From an uncultured Fusobacteriaceae bacterium (GTDB lineage Bacteria; Fusobacteriota; Fusobacteriia; Fusobacteriales; Fusobacteriaceae): a DNA stretch of 6,984 nucleotides. The translations under genes and the position numbers were made by a program. Under the pieces are notes generated by a model that searched no databases, was not told where the DNA came from, and saw nothing but the letters and a program-made list of their open reading frames with translations. Position 1 is the first letter of the stretch; each line of letters starts with the position of its first letter. The stretch lies in the NCBI GenBank assembly GCA_947072715.1, contig CAMTJB010000051.1, forward strand, positions 1-6,984. Direction: 5' to 3'. Positions 1 through 5,908 of this stretch are shown here, one piece after another.

Positions 1-77
1 GTTCCTGCTTCTGTTCTACAACAAGCAACAGCTGGTTTATCCATTACTTCTTGTATATGTTCTAAAGACATAGACAT
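1..77 (-). CDS. prdA: D-proline reductase proprotein PrdA, N-terminal fragment (runs off left edge)
   Basis: Only the first 25 codons are visible. The peptide begins MSMSLEHIQEVMDKP and continues AVACCRTEAG. From memory of the family, PrdA proteins open with MSIT/MS..LE, a short helix, then a PAV.CCR.EEG segment, which this matches closely. PrdA is the proprotein of D-proline reductase. It is cleaved internally to give a pyruvoyl-bearing subunit and works with the selenoprotein PrdB to reduce D-proline to 5-aminovalerate in the cytoplasm. The start at 77-75 is preceded by AGGGGG (minus strand, 92-87) at 9 bases; a second ATG two codons in (71-69) is less well placed. It lies 90 bases downstream of prdC on the same strand with no hairpin between them, so they are probably co-transcribed. 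The identification rests on 25 residues plus the adjacent prdC. Confidence 0.75.
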   Translation of the reverse strand, partial: MSMSLEHIQEVMDKPAVACCRTEAG

Positions 78-167
78 AGTTATTTACCCCCTAAAGTTTT
101 TGTTACTTTTATTAATTAATTTAATAATCTGACAATTTTACTTTAATCTCATTCTATATTTAAACTA

Positions 168-1460
168 TTATTCAATATCCAATCTTCTTGATAATGGATA
201 GTTAATTGTTCTAAATATATGGTCAGTTGCATGATAAACTCCAACTCCTAATTTAGGTGCACAACACATTACTGTATTTGAACAATCATTACAATTTGAC
301 ATTATTATTCTCTTAGCCCCTGAAGCCTTAAGTTTCATTACTCCTTGAGCTTGCCCTGGGCACTTACCTGGAGTTTGACATTTTCCATTTTCGGCTATGT
401 TTTTACAGAATGTGACACCTGTTATTTCAGATTTCATTTTTGTGGCAATATCTCTTAATCTTTCTTCATTGGCACCACAAGCACATACTAATAATCCAAC
501 AGGTCCTTTATATTCAGGAAGTGGTATTGTAAAAATTATTCCCCCTGAAACTTTTGTTACATAGGCTTTATCCAATTCACAAGCAACACCTGTAAACGGT
601 CCTCCTATAACTACTTCCCCTAATTCATATCTTAATTTATATTCTGATGTTAACTCTTTTACAGATGCTCCAATAGGAATATCAAAGTATAAGTTACTTA
701 CTTCTTTATTTGTAAAATTTCCAATAACAGTTAAATCTTTATCAATTACTGGTTTTCTTTGTTCTATTGCTCTTGTTAAGTTTGCTAATGTCTCACCATT
801 CATAACAACGCAGTTCTCTTTTGAAGGTAACTCTGTTGCACTTATCCATTTGTCGAATATTGCATTTATAAGAGCTCTTTCTTCTCCCATAGGATAAATG
901 TTTTTAGCTCCAAACACTTTAATAGTATCTGCACACCCTAACTTATCTATGATTTTTTGAGTTGCTACTATTGCATCTGAATTCTTAGATTTTATTCCAA
1001 CATAAGCTTTCGTTGCTCCTGTTGATTCCATTGCATACTTTATACCTTTTATTACTAAAGTTGCATCTTCCTCTAAAAAGTGTACATTATGCTTTAGTGC
1101 TGGTTCACACTCTATACAGTTAGCAATTATATATCCACCTGGTATCTGAGTTTGTAACTTTATGTGAGTGGGAAATCCTGCTCCTCCTGCTCCTACAAGT
1201 CCTGCTTCAAAAGCATACTCTGCTATTGTGGAACACTCTTTAATTTTTATAAATTCTTTTTCTTGTACTGCATCAGCTTCAACAGTAATGAATCCATCTT
1301 TTATTTCTAAAACTTTTCCATTTACACTAGAGTGAATTTTAGCTCCTAATTTTACTGGTTCTGCAATACATTGACCTCTTTTTACCAAATCTCCTACTTT
1401 TACAATTGATTCAGAAGGATTCCCAACATGCATTTTTAAAGCAAACTTGAATATCGACAT
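168..1460 (-). CDS. prdC: Proline reductase-associated electron-transfer protein PrdC (RnfC-like)
   Basis: A 430-residue cytoplasmic protein related to RnfC/NQO1 that is believed to pass electrons to D-proline reductase. Visible in order: an N-terminal RnfC-type barrel (residues about 5-60, HVG.P...VKVGD.VKRGQ.IAEP), the glycine-rich nucleotide/flavin-binding loop GLVGAGGAGFPTHIKL (88-102), the N-C-x-E-C-E-P segment (114-120), an SLBB-like stretch (about 240-300, ending GEVVIGGPFTG), and a cysteine-rich C-terminal domain (about 320-430) with Cys326, 328, 352, 361, 367, 390, 393, 399 and 400. That last domain marks PrdC rather than a true RnfC, which would carry CxxCxxC ferredoxin clusters. 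Some clostridial PrdC proteins are reported to contain selenocysteine; this frame has no internal TGA and uses only cysteine. The frame could begin at 1469, but AAGGA (1476-1472) is then only 2 bases away. The ATG at 1460 (11 bases) also gives the usual family N-terminus, so I prefer it. prdA follows directly; no prdR regulator gene lies between them. Confidence 0.9.
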   Translation of the reverse strand: MSIFKFALKMHVGNPSESIVKVGDLVKRGQCIAEPVKLGAKIHSSVNGKVLEIKDGFITVEADAVQEKEFIKIKECSTIAEYAFEAGLVGAGGAGFPTHIKLQTQIPGGYIIANCIECEPALKHNVHFLEEDATLVIKGIKYAMESTGATKAYVGIKSKNSDAIVATQKIIDKLGCADTIKVFGAKNIYPMGEERALINAIFDKWISATELPSKENCVVMNGETLANLTRAIEQRKPVIDKDLTVIGNFTNKEVSNLYFDIPIGASVKELTSEYKLRYELGEVVIGGPFTGVACELDKAYVTKVSGGIIFTIPLPEYKGPVGLLVCACGANEERLRDIATKMKSEITGVTFCKNIAENGKCQTPGKCPGQAQGVMKLKASGAKRIIMSNCNDCSNTVMCCAPKLGVGVYHATDHIFRTINYPLSRRLDIE

Positions 1461-1471
1461 TTTTACCATCT

Positions 1472-1476
1472 TCCTT
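1472..1476 (-). promoter_or_regulatory. Ribosome binding site of prdC (decides start)
   Basis: AAGGA on the minus strand lies 11 bases before the ATG at 1460 but only 2 bases before the in-frame ATG at 1469. The latter is too close for efficient initiation, so the site supports the shorter protein, although 11 bases is on the long side. Confidence 0.5.
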
Positions 1477-1530
1477 TCTTAATTTTTATCATTTTGTTCA
1501 TACAAAAATCATTTTGATATAAAAACAGTT

Positions 1531-1558
1531 ATTATTTTGATAAATTTCTTCATCACAA
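1531..1558 (-). promoter_or_regulatory. prdC: Possible sigma-70 type promoter for prdC
   Basis: On the minus strand TTGTGA (1558-1553) and AATAAT (1536-1531) are separated by 16 bases, about 70 bases before the prdC start. The match is moderate, and in such AT-rich DNA similar pairs occur by chance. Another weak candidate is TTGATA at 1669-1664 with AT-rich -10 choices around 1645-1638. I found no correctly spaced sigma-54 (-24/-12) site, although proline reductase operons in Clostridioides difficile are controlled by the sigma-54 activator PrdR. Confidence 0.25.
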
Positions 1559-1655
1559 TAATAACAACTTTCCTTTTTTTTATCAAGATTTTTTTTATTA
1601 TAAACTATTTTTTTTGTTCTATTTTAGTTCAAATTATTTATTAATTGTTTTTTTA

Positions 1656-1769
1656 GTTTGTTTTATCAATACAACAAACAGTATAAAAGTTCATGGAAAC
1701 CCTATTTAAAAGCATGAGTGTGCATTATTGATTCAGCACAAATTGATCATTCATTTTTTGAATAATCAA
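1656..1769 (-). promoter_or_regulatory. Cluster of inverted repeats in the gene-free region upstream of prdC
   Basis: The stretch between the terminator at 1891 and prdC holds no convincing gene, but it contains three inverted repeats within 114 bases. One is GTTTGTT/AACAAAC (1656-1662 with 1673-1679, 10-base loop). The second is TGTGC/GCACA (1719-1723 with 1736-1740, 12-base gap). The third is an 11-base pair of arms (1743-1753 with 1759-1769, 5-base loop); its single mismatch becomes a G-U pair in minus-strand RNA. These could be binding sites for a regulator of the prd operon or RNA hairpins in a long leader. The rest of the stretch (1480-1650 and 1770-1890) is dominated by T runs, in which I see nothing further. 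Function is inferred only from position and symmetry. Confidence 0.35.
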
Positions 1770-1890
1770 AGCTAATATCATATTATTTGTATATTTGATT
1801 TCAAACATCTATTTTTTCATTTATTTTTTTCATTAGTTTTTGAATTTTTTTATCAATTAATTAAGTTTTTTTATCATTTTATTTATCTTT

Positions 1891-1967
1891 TTATAATAAA
1901 AAAAGTAGAAATAAAAATTCTTGAGTTTTAAACTCTTAATTTTCTAATTCTACTTTTTTTATTATAA
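1891..1967 (-). terminator. Very long hairpin terminator downstream of the TauE/SafE gene
   Basis: Arms 1891-1910 and 1948-1967 are perfect 20-base inverse complements (core AAAAAAAGTAGAA / TTCTACTTTTTTT). Inside, a second hairpin is formed by GAGTTT (1923-1928) and AAACTC (1930-1935), with AAAATT/AATTTT (1914-1919 with 1938-1943) stacked beneath it. The 3' arm in minus-strand reading is T-rich, as an intrinsic terminator needs. It begins 44 bases after the permease stop codon, ends that transcript, and separates it from prdC. The structure is symmetric and could also stop plus-strand transcription. Confidence 0.8.
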
Positions 1968-2011
1968 AATTTTAACTTTATTACTAAATTTTTATTTTTA
2001 TTATTTATATT

Positions 2012-2926
2012 TTAACACTCTGCAATTCCTTCATTAGAATCTTGATTTACTATTTTCAATGTAGAAAGCCCTTCTCTTAATAAATTAATAGCCGTATATG
2101 ATATTACTCCTACTATTAACCAAGTTACCACATTAAGAGGTAGTGATTTTACAATATAAGCTGCTACGATAACTCCAAAAATACCTGATATAGTTATAAC
2201 TAGTGTAGCTTTTCTATTATAGGCTCCCTCTTTAATAAATTTAATCCCTGCTGCTGGCATTAAATATGCACATGATGCCATCATAATTGGAAAGGCCGCA
2301 ATTGGGCTCATTCCTAAAGCATATACAAGAGCCATACATGGAGCATACAATCCTATCCCTAAAGTCATTAACGCACCTAAGATAAAGTTTCCTGTTATTG
2401 CTATTAAGAGTCTTACTCCTCTTAATCCAATCTCTTCCCCTCCAGATGGCATTATTCCAAATTTTCCTGCAAGTATAATTACTACTACGCAAAATAGCGC
2501 TATCCCCATTCCAATTTGAACTTTTTTCTCATCTAGTTTAGAAACAATTCCTGCACCTATAATTGCTCCAACAACTGCTGCTACAAGCATTGATATAAGT
2601 GTTAGTGGATCAACTTTTACTTTTTTTACAAAAATAAGAGCTTCTACTATTATAGGTATACACATTGCTGTGTTTAAAGTTCCTGGAATTATTCCATCCT
2701 TAACTAATTTAAAATTTTTAAAAACTACAGTCATGGGGGCAAATGCACCTAATCCTAACGTATCAAAAAAACTACCGAAAAAGCCTGTTACAGAAAACAT
2801 AAAAATACTCCCTTCTTTCTCTAACTGCCCTTTTGCTTTTGCTTTTGCGTAATCTTTACTAAATACTACTGAAAAAATTAATGCGCCTATTACTAGTAGT
2901 ATTAAAAGCATAACAACTAAATTCAT
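2012..2926 (-). CDS. TauE/SafE-family (DUF81) membrane permease
   Basis: A 304-residue integral membrane protein with about eight or nine hydrophobic segments (roughly residues 3-21, 42-66, 82-100, 108-128, 137-154, 171-199, 205-226, 240-259, 266-282). Two related glycine-rich segments show the family's internal duplication: TGFFGSFFDTLGLGAFAP (47-64) and TGNFILGALMTLGIGLYAP (178-196), followed by ALGMSP (203-208). TauE/SafE proteins are proposed exporters of sulfite, sulfoacetate or other small organic anions, but substrates are known for very few and cannot be read from sequence. The start is firm: GGAGG (2937-2933) lies 6 bases before ATG 2926. It has its own promoter and terminator, so it is probably transcribed alone. 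The position just upstream of prdC invites a link to proline fermentation (for example export of an acid product), but that is only inference. Confidence 0.85.
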   Translation of the reverse strand: MNLVVMLLILLVIGALIFSVVFSKDYAKAKAKGQLEKEGSIFMFSVTGFFGSFFDTLGLGAFAPMTVVFKNFKLVKDGIIPGTLNTAMCIPIIVEALIFVKKVKVDPLTLISMLVAAVVGAIIGAGIVSKLDEKKVQIGMGIALFCVVVIILAGKFGIMPSGGEEIGLRGVRLLIAITGNFILGALMTLGIGLYAPCMALVYALGMSPIAAFPIMMASCAYLMPAAGIKFIKEGAYNRKATLVITISGIFGVIVAAYIVKSLPLNVVTWLIVGVISYTAINLLREGLSTLKIVNQDSNEGIAEC

Positions 2927-2964
2927 TTCCTACCTCCATTTTATAATTTTTTGTACAATAGCTC

Positions 2965-2973
2965 ATTATAACA
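2965..2973 (-). promoter_or_regulatory. Extended -10 promoter of the TauE/SafE gene
   Basis: On the minus strand TGT followed by a perfect TATAAT (2970-2965) forms an extended -10 element about 39 bases before the permease ATG. That places the transcript start near 2958 and gives a short leader with the GGAGG site. No good -35 is present at 16-18 bases (AT-only sequence), which is typical of extended -10 promoters. Confidence 0.6.
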
Positions 2974-3030
2974 CTTTTTTTGTAAAAAATTATCTTTTTT
3001 TATACGTATAATATTTTAGTTAAAAAAAAT

Positions 3031-3076
3031 AAAAGAAAAGATATAGTTAACAATTAATAACTATATCTTTTCTTTT
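3031..3076 (-). terminator. Hairpin terminator downstream of rubrerythrin
   Basis: Arms 3031-3049 and 3058-3076 pair perfectly over 19 bases with an 8-base loop (core AAAAGATATAGTT / AACTATATCTTTT). Reading the minus strand, the stem is followed by a T run (rc of 3022-3030). It lies about 48 bases beyond the rubrerythrin stop codon and separates that gene from the permease promoter. It is T-rich in both directions and could act bidirectionally. Confidence 0.8.
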
Positions 3077-3123
3077 TCTCATATATTTTATATTTTTATA
3101 TTTATGAAATTATTTAATTACTA

Positions 3124-3663
3124 TTAATAGTTTATCTCCTGCTTCATAAAATAAGCTTGTGAATGCTTACAAACTGGACAAATTTCAGGTGCAACTTTAG
3201 ACTTAGCAATATAAGCACAATTTCTGCACTCCCAAGCCTCTTCTTTAGTAGATTTAAATACTTTTTCTTCCACAATATTATTATATAATTTTCTATATCT
3301 TAATTCGTGGTATTTTTCTATTTCTGCAACTCCTCTAAATAGTCTAGCTATTTCTGTAAAGCCTTCTCTTTCAGCTTCAATAGCAAAATTAGCATACATA
3401 TCTGTCCACTCATAGTGCTCACCATCAGCAGCATCTTTTAAATTAGCAAGTGTATCTGGTATTTGGTCCCCATGCAATAGTTTAAACCACATTTTTGCAT
3501 GCTCTTTTTCATTATTAGCTGTTGAATCAAATATCTCAGCTAAATGTTCATAACCATCTTTTTTAGCTTTTCCTGCATAATATGTGTATTTATTTCTTGC
3601 TTGAGATTCTCCAGCAAAAGCTGTTTGTAAATTCTTTTCAGTATTACTTCCTCTTAATTCCAT
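3124..3663 (-). CDS. rbr: Rubrerythrin
   Basis: A 179-residue cytoplasmic non-haem iron protein that reduces hydrogen peroxide in anaerobes. The ferritin-like four-helix domain occupies residues about 5-135. It carries the diiron ligands in AFAGESQAR (Glu19), NEKEHA (Glu52, His55), the EAEREGF helix (about 96-102), and EIEKYH (Glu116, His119). The C-terminal rubredoxin-like domain (144-172) has the two iron-binding pairs CRNC (146, 149) and CPVC (162, 165), then HSQAYF. Length and domain order are standard. In the first knuckle the usual CxxCG is CxxCA (Ala150), a mild variation. An in-frame TTG at 3678 overlaps the ribosome site itself and is not the start. The gene is divergent from the plus-strand envelope genes and single, with its own terminator. 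A TATACT box at 3734-3729 (minus strand) is a possible -10 but has no clear -35; I saw no convincing PerR-type operator. Confidence 0.95.
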   Translation of the reverse strand: MELRGSNTEKNLQTAFAGESQARNKYTYYAGKAKKDGYEHLAEIFDSTANNEKEHAKMWFKLLHGDQIPDTLANLKDAADGEHYEWTDMYANFAIEAEREGFTEIARLFRGVAEIEKYHELRYRKLYNNIVEEKVFKSTKEEAWECRNCAYIAKSKVAPEICPVCKHSQAYFMKQEINY

Positions 3664-3669
3664 AAAACA

Positions 3670-3676
3670 CCCCTCC
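3670..3676 (-). promoter_or_regulatory. Ribosome binding site of rubrerythrin (decides start)
   Basis: GGAGGGG on the minus strand, with GGAGG ending 8 bases before the ATG at 3663. The alternative TTG start at 3678 lies on top of this site, which excludes it. Confidence 0.85.
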
Positions 3677-3850
3677 AAAACTAATTTTAATTTTTGTACT
3701 AAAGATACTTTTTGACAATATTTTTATCAGTATAAAACAAACCTTATTATCTATACTCCACAATATATTGTTTTCTTTTTTCTTTTTCTTTATTTTTTTC
3801 TTTTTTTAAGTTTTTATTTGTTTTTATTGCATTTATATACCCCAATAATA

Positions 3851-3879
3851 GTGACTATTTTCCAATAATATGTTAGAAT
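3851..3879 (+). promoter_or_regulatory. Promoter of the envelope gene cluster
   Basis: GTGACT (3851-3856, four of six bases matching TTGACA) and TAGAAT (3874-3879) are 17 bases apart. TG at 3871-3872 gives an extended -10 (TGTTAGAAT). It lies about 60 bases before the first envelope gene, whose ribosome site AGGGAGG is at 3923-3929. The rest of the divergent intergenic region (3664-3850) holds a conspicuous T/C-only tract at about 3771-3808 and no gene that I can see. Confidence 0.5.
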
Positions 3880-3940
3880 ATAGTTAATATATCACTTATA
3901 GTTTCCACAAAAGGAATAGTTTAGGGAGGTTAATTTAAAT

Positions 3941-5179
3941 ATGCATTATTACAAAAAAAGACCTAGTAAAATTAAAAAATTTTTTTCTTGTATCCTTTAT
4001 CTTGTAGTCATAATCGTTTTAGCTGATTTCTTTTTCCCAAAATACTTAAGTAAGTATACTTACCTTTGGACTTACGATTATGAAAAAAGACTTTTACCAG
4101 ATAGTCAAGAACATGTCACGCCCAGTAAAGCTATAACTTCTCAAAAAGAAGTTACCTCATCTGAGTCTCAAAACATTGTCACTTCTGATAAAATATCTAA
4201 AACTAATTCTATTTATTCAAATGAATATTTAAATGTTGTTTATAAAAATGCAGAAATCAAATTACCTAATGAAGTTATAAAAAAAGACTTAACTATTAAT
4301 ATATATAAACCTAAGTACATTAACCATAAAACTCCTGCAGTTCTATTTATACCAGGTGCAAATTTTTCTTTAAATAAAGAGGTTTCTCTTAACTCTTTAT
4401 TATATAAAAAAGTTGAAGAATTAACATCTAAAGGGATTACAGTTGTTAGTGTTGAATATCGTGATATTTCAGAATCTCAATTTCCAAGTCAAATTTTCGA
4501 CTTAAAAGATTCTCTTAGATTTTTGAAAGAAAATTCTGAAAAATATGGAATAGATTCTGATAAAATTGCTGTTATTGGAGAAAATACTGGTGGTACATTA
4601 GCTCAGCTTTTAGGAACAACAAATTCTAACCCTAATTTTGAGAAAAAACACCCTATTTCTACAGATAACCAAAACAATCCAATAAAAAATGATTCATCTT
4701 CCTCTGTAAATTACGTTGTAACTTTTGGAGCCCCTACAGATATCACTAAATTGTTTTTAGACTCTGATAAAAATCTTATTCCTACAAATACAGCTTACAC
4801 TACTTTTGATTCAGCAGATTCTGTTTATGCAAAAATTATTGATTTTAATAGTGAAAGATGGATGGGAATGGCTGGAATAAGAAAAATGCAGAAGAAAGGA
4901 AAAGAATTAGCTAGTAATTTTTATTGGAATAGAGTAATATTAGCTGAGATGTTAAGTCCTCTTAACTCAGTTTCTAAAAATACTGTACCTATGTTTATCG
5001 TTCACAATAGTAATGATAGAGATATTCCAGTTAAACAAAGTAATAAAATGGCTGCTAAACTTAATGAAAATAAAGTTGAAAATATATTTATTAGTAATTA
5101 TTCAGACAATGGCAATTATGATGATGAAAATGTAATTAGTTTATCTTTAAATTGGCTTGTTGACAAACTTTCTAAATAG
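3941..5179 (+). CDS. Membrane-anchored alpha/beta-hydrolase-fold protein lacking catalytic Ser and His (probable pseudoenzyme)
   Basis: A 412-residue protein with a basic N-terminus, one hydrophobic anchor (about 15-32), a Ser/Thr/Lys-rich linker (about 50-92), and an alpha/beta-hydrolase domain of the BD-FAE/esterase-lipase type (about 115-412). Family landmarks are recognisable: L.INIYKPK (117-125), VLFIPGANF (134-142), SVEYRD (170-175), the FPSQIFDLKDSLRFLKEN helix (181-198), KIAVIGENTGGTLAQLLGTT (208-227), FGAPTD (262-267), and VHNSNDRDIPVKQS (354-367). The active site is altered. The nucleophile serine of GESAGG is Asn215 (codon AAT, 4583-4585), the oxyanion HGG is PGA (138-140), and no histidine occurs after His355, so the usual C-terminal catalytic His is missing. 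Only the acid (Asp359) remains. It is therefore unlikely to be a normal serine hydrolase and may bind a ligand or partner. The frame is intact and well expressed by its signals (AGGGAGG, 11 bases before ATG). The hydrolase domain faces outside if the anchor is N-in. The next gene follows after 14 bases. Confidence 0.8.
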   Translation: MHYYKKRPSKIKKFFSCILYLVVIIVLADFFFPKYLSKYTYLWTYDYEKRLLPDSQEHVTPSKAITSQKEVTSSESQNIVTSDKISKTNSIYSNEYLNVVYKNAEIKLPNEVIKKDLTINIYKPKYINHKTPAVLFIPGANFSLNKEVSLNSLLYKKVEELTSKGITVVSVEYRDISESQFPSQIFDLKDSLRFLKENSEKYGIDSDKIAVIGENTGGTLAQLLGTTNSNPNFEKKHPISTDNQNNPIKNDSSSSVNYVVTFGAPTDITKLFLDSDKNLIPTNTAYTTFDSADSVYAKIIDFNSERWMGMAGIRKMQKKGKELASNFYWNRVILAEMLSPLNSVSKNTVPMFIVHNSNDRDIPVKQSNKMAAKLNENKVENIFISNYSDNGNYDDENVISLSLNWLVDKLSK

Positions 5180-5193
5180 TAAATGGAGTAAAA

Positions 5194-5808
5194 ATGTTCT
5201 CTTATAATAATAAAATTTCAAAGGTAAGATTTTTAAATAATTATTTAAAAATCTTTCTTGTGTTATTTATCTTTATACTTTTTTCTGGTTGCTCTTCTGC
5301 AAACAGAAAAAACAGTTGGTCTGACTCAAAAAATCTTATCTCTTCTTGGAAAACATCAGAGATTCAAGTTGGAGATATAATAATAAAAAATAAAACCCTC
5401 AACCCTTTAGAATGGTATGGCCACTCTGGGGTTGTTGTTTCGCGCACTACTATTGCTGATTATGCTCAACCTTTTATGGGATATAGAGAACAAAAATATT
5501 ATTACTGGTTATATGAAGAAAATAGAAAGATAATTGTCTTAAGATATCCAAATTTTACAGAAGAATTTAAAGAGGCATTCTTAAAAAATGTAGAAGCTAC
5601 TAAAAATCAAGAATACTGGTTTACCCTTAATAAGAGAAGTACTGATACAACGTATTGTTCAAAATATATATGGTATCTTTACTGGAAAACTGCTAACGAT
5701 TTAGGATATGAACTAAACATTGATAATAACTCTTTATTCGCAGTATTTCCTTATGATTTTTTAGAAACAGATACATTGGAACAAATTTTTATAAAAAATG
5801 AAAGCTAA
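5194..5808 (+). CDS. YiiX-like NlpC/P60-type cysteine hydrolase, lipoprotein
   Basis: A 204-residue protein. A hydrophobic stretch (about 18-31) ends in a lipobox-like FSGC with Cys33, so it is probably a lipoprotein, although the -3 residue is Phe rather than Leu. The mature part shows the pattern of YiiX/YebB-type (permuted) NlpC/P60 enzymes: VGDIIIKN (59-66), YGHSGVVVS (75-83) with the likely catalytic His77, an IVLRYPN strand (114-120), and TYCSKYIWYLYWKTA (153-167) with the likely nucleophile Cys155. In this permuted layout the His precedes the Cys, as seen here. Family members cleave amide or ester bonds in peptidoglycan peptides, lipids or proteins; the substrate here is unknown. GGAG (5185-5188) lies 5 bases before the ATG, and only 14 bases separate it from the preceding gene, so the two form an operon. 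The pairing suggests a shared envelope task. Confidence 0.7.
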   Translation: MFSYNNKISKVRFLNNYLKIFLVLFIFILFSGCSSANRKNSWSDSKNLISSWKTSEIQVGDIIIKNKTLNPLEWYGHSGVVVSRTTIADYAQPFMGYREQKYYYWLYEENRKIIVLRYPNFTEEFKEAFLKNVEATKNQEYWFTLNKRSTDTTYCSKYIWYLYWKTANDLGYELNIDNNSLFAVFPYDFLETDTLEQIFIKNES

Positions 5809-5869
5809 GATTATTGTTTAGATATCTGTAAACTATACTGGTCTTTAAATTAAAATTAAAATATAGGTA

Positions 5870-5887
5870 GTCGAAGAAAACTTCGGC
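5870..5887 (+). promoter_or_regulatory. Short hairpin just upstream of the deacetylase ribosome site
   Basis: GTCGAAG (5870-5876) pairs with CTTCGGC (5881-5887) around an AAAA loop: seven pairs including one G-U. It is strikingly GC-rich for this DNA and ends seven bases before AGGGGAG (5894-5900). No T run follows, so it is not a simple terminator. It may stabilise the 5' end, mark an RNA processing site, or control translation of the deacetylase. I do not recognise a known riboswitch class. The 100 bases between 5809 and the gene otherwise show only a poor promoter candidate (TTGTTT 5814-5819 and TATACT 5834-5839, with only 14 bases between). Confidence 0.5.
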
Positions 5888-5893
5888 TCAACT

Positions 5894-5900
5894 AGGGGAG
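5894..5900 (+). promoter_or_regulatory. Ribosome binding site of the deacetylase (decides start)
   Basis: AGGGGAG lies 8 bases before the ATG at 5909 but only 2 bases before an in-frame TTG at 5903. The ATG start also gives a clean signal peptide beginning MKKLLLAL. Confidence 0.85.
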
Positions 5901-5908
5901 AATTGCCA

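Noticed and set aside
1711..1726. Possible sigma-54 promoter for prdC (ATGCAC...ATGCT on the minus strand)
   Set aside because: The GC elements are one base too close and the -24 GG is missing, so it does not fit the rigid -24/-12 consensus.
1730..1760. Tiny minus-strand ORF of nine codons in the prdC leader
   Set aside because: No ribosome site and no amino-acid bias suggesting a leader peptide; expected by chance.
2241..2492. 83-residue minus-strand open frame
   Set aside because: It lies wholly inside the TauE/SafE gene in another frame, with an unlikely composition and no ribosome site.
2670..2852. 60-residue plus-strand open frame
   Set aside because: Antisense shadow of the well-supported permease gene; no ribosome site or recognisable domain.
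3712..3736. Perfect TTGACA on the plus strand followed by TATAAA
   Set aside because: Only 13 bases separate the two boxes, and no plus-strand gene begins nearby; the envelope gene has a better promoter at 3851-3879.
3769..3810. T/C-only tract that might be a structural or phase-variable repeat
   Set aside because: It is irregular, with no uniform repeat unit, and similar T-rich stretches occur in other intergenic parts of this window.
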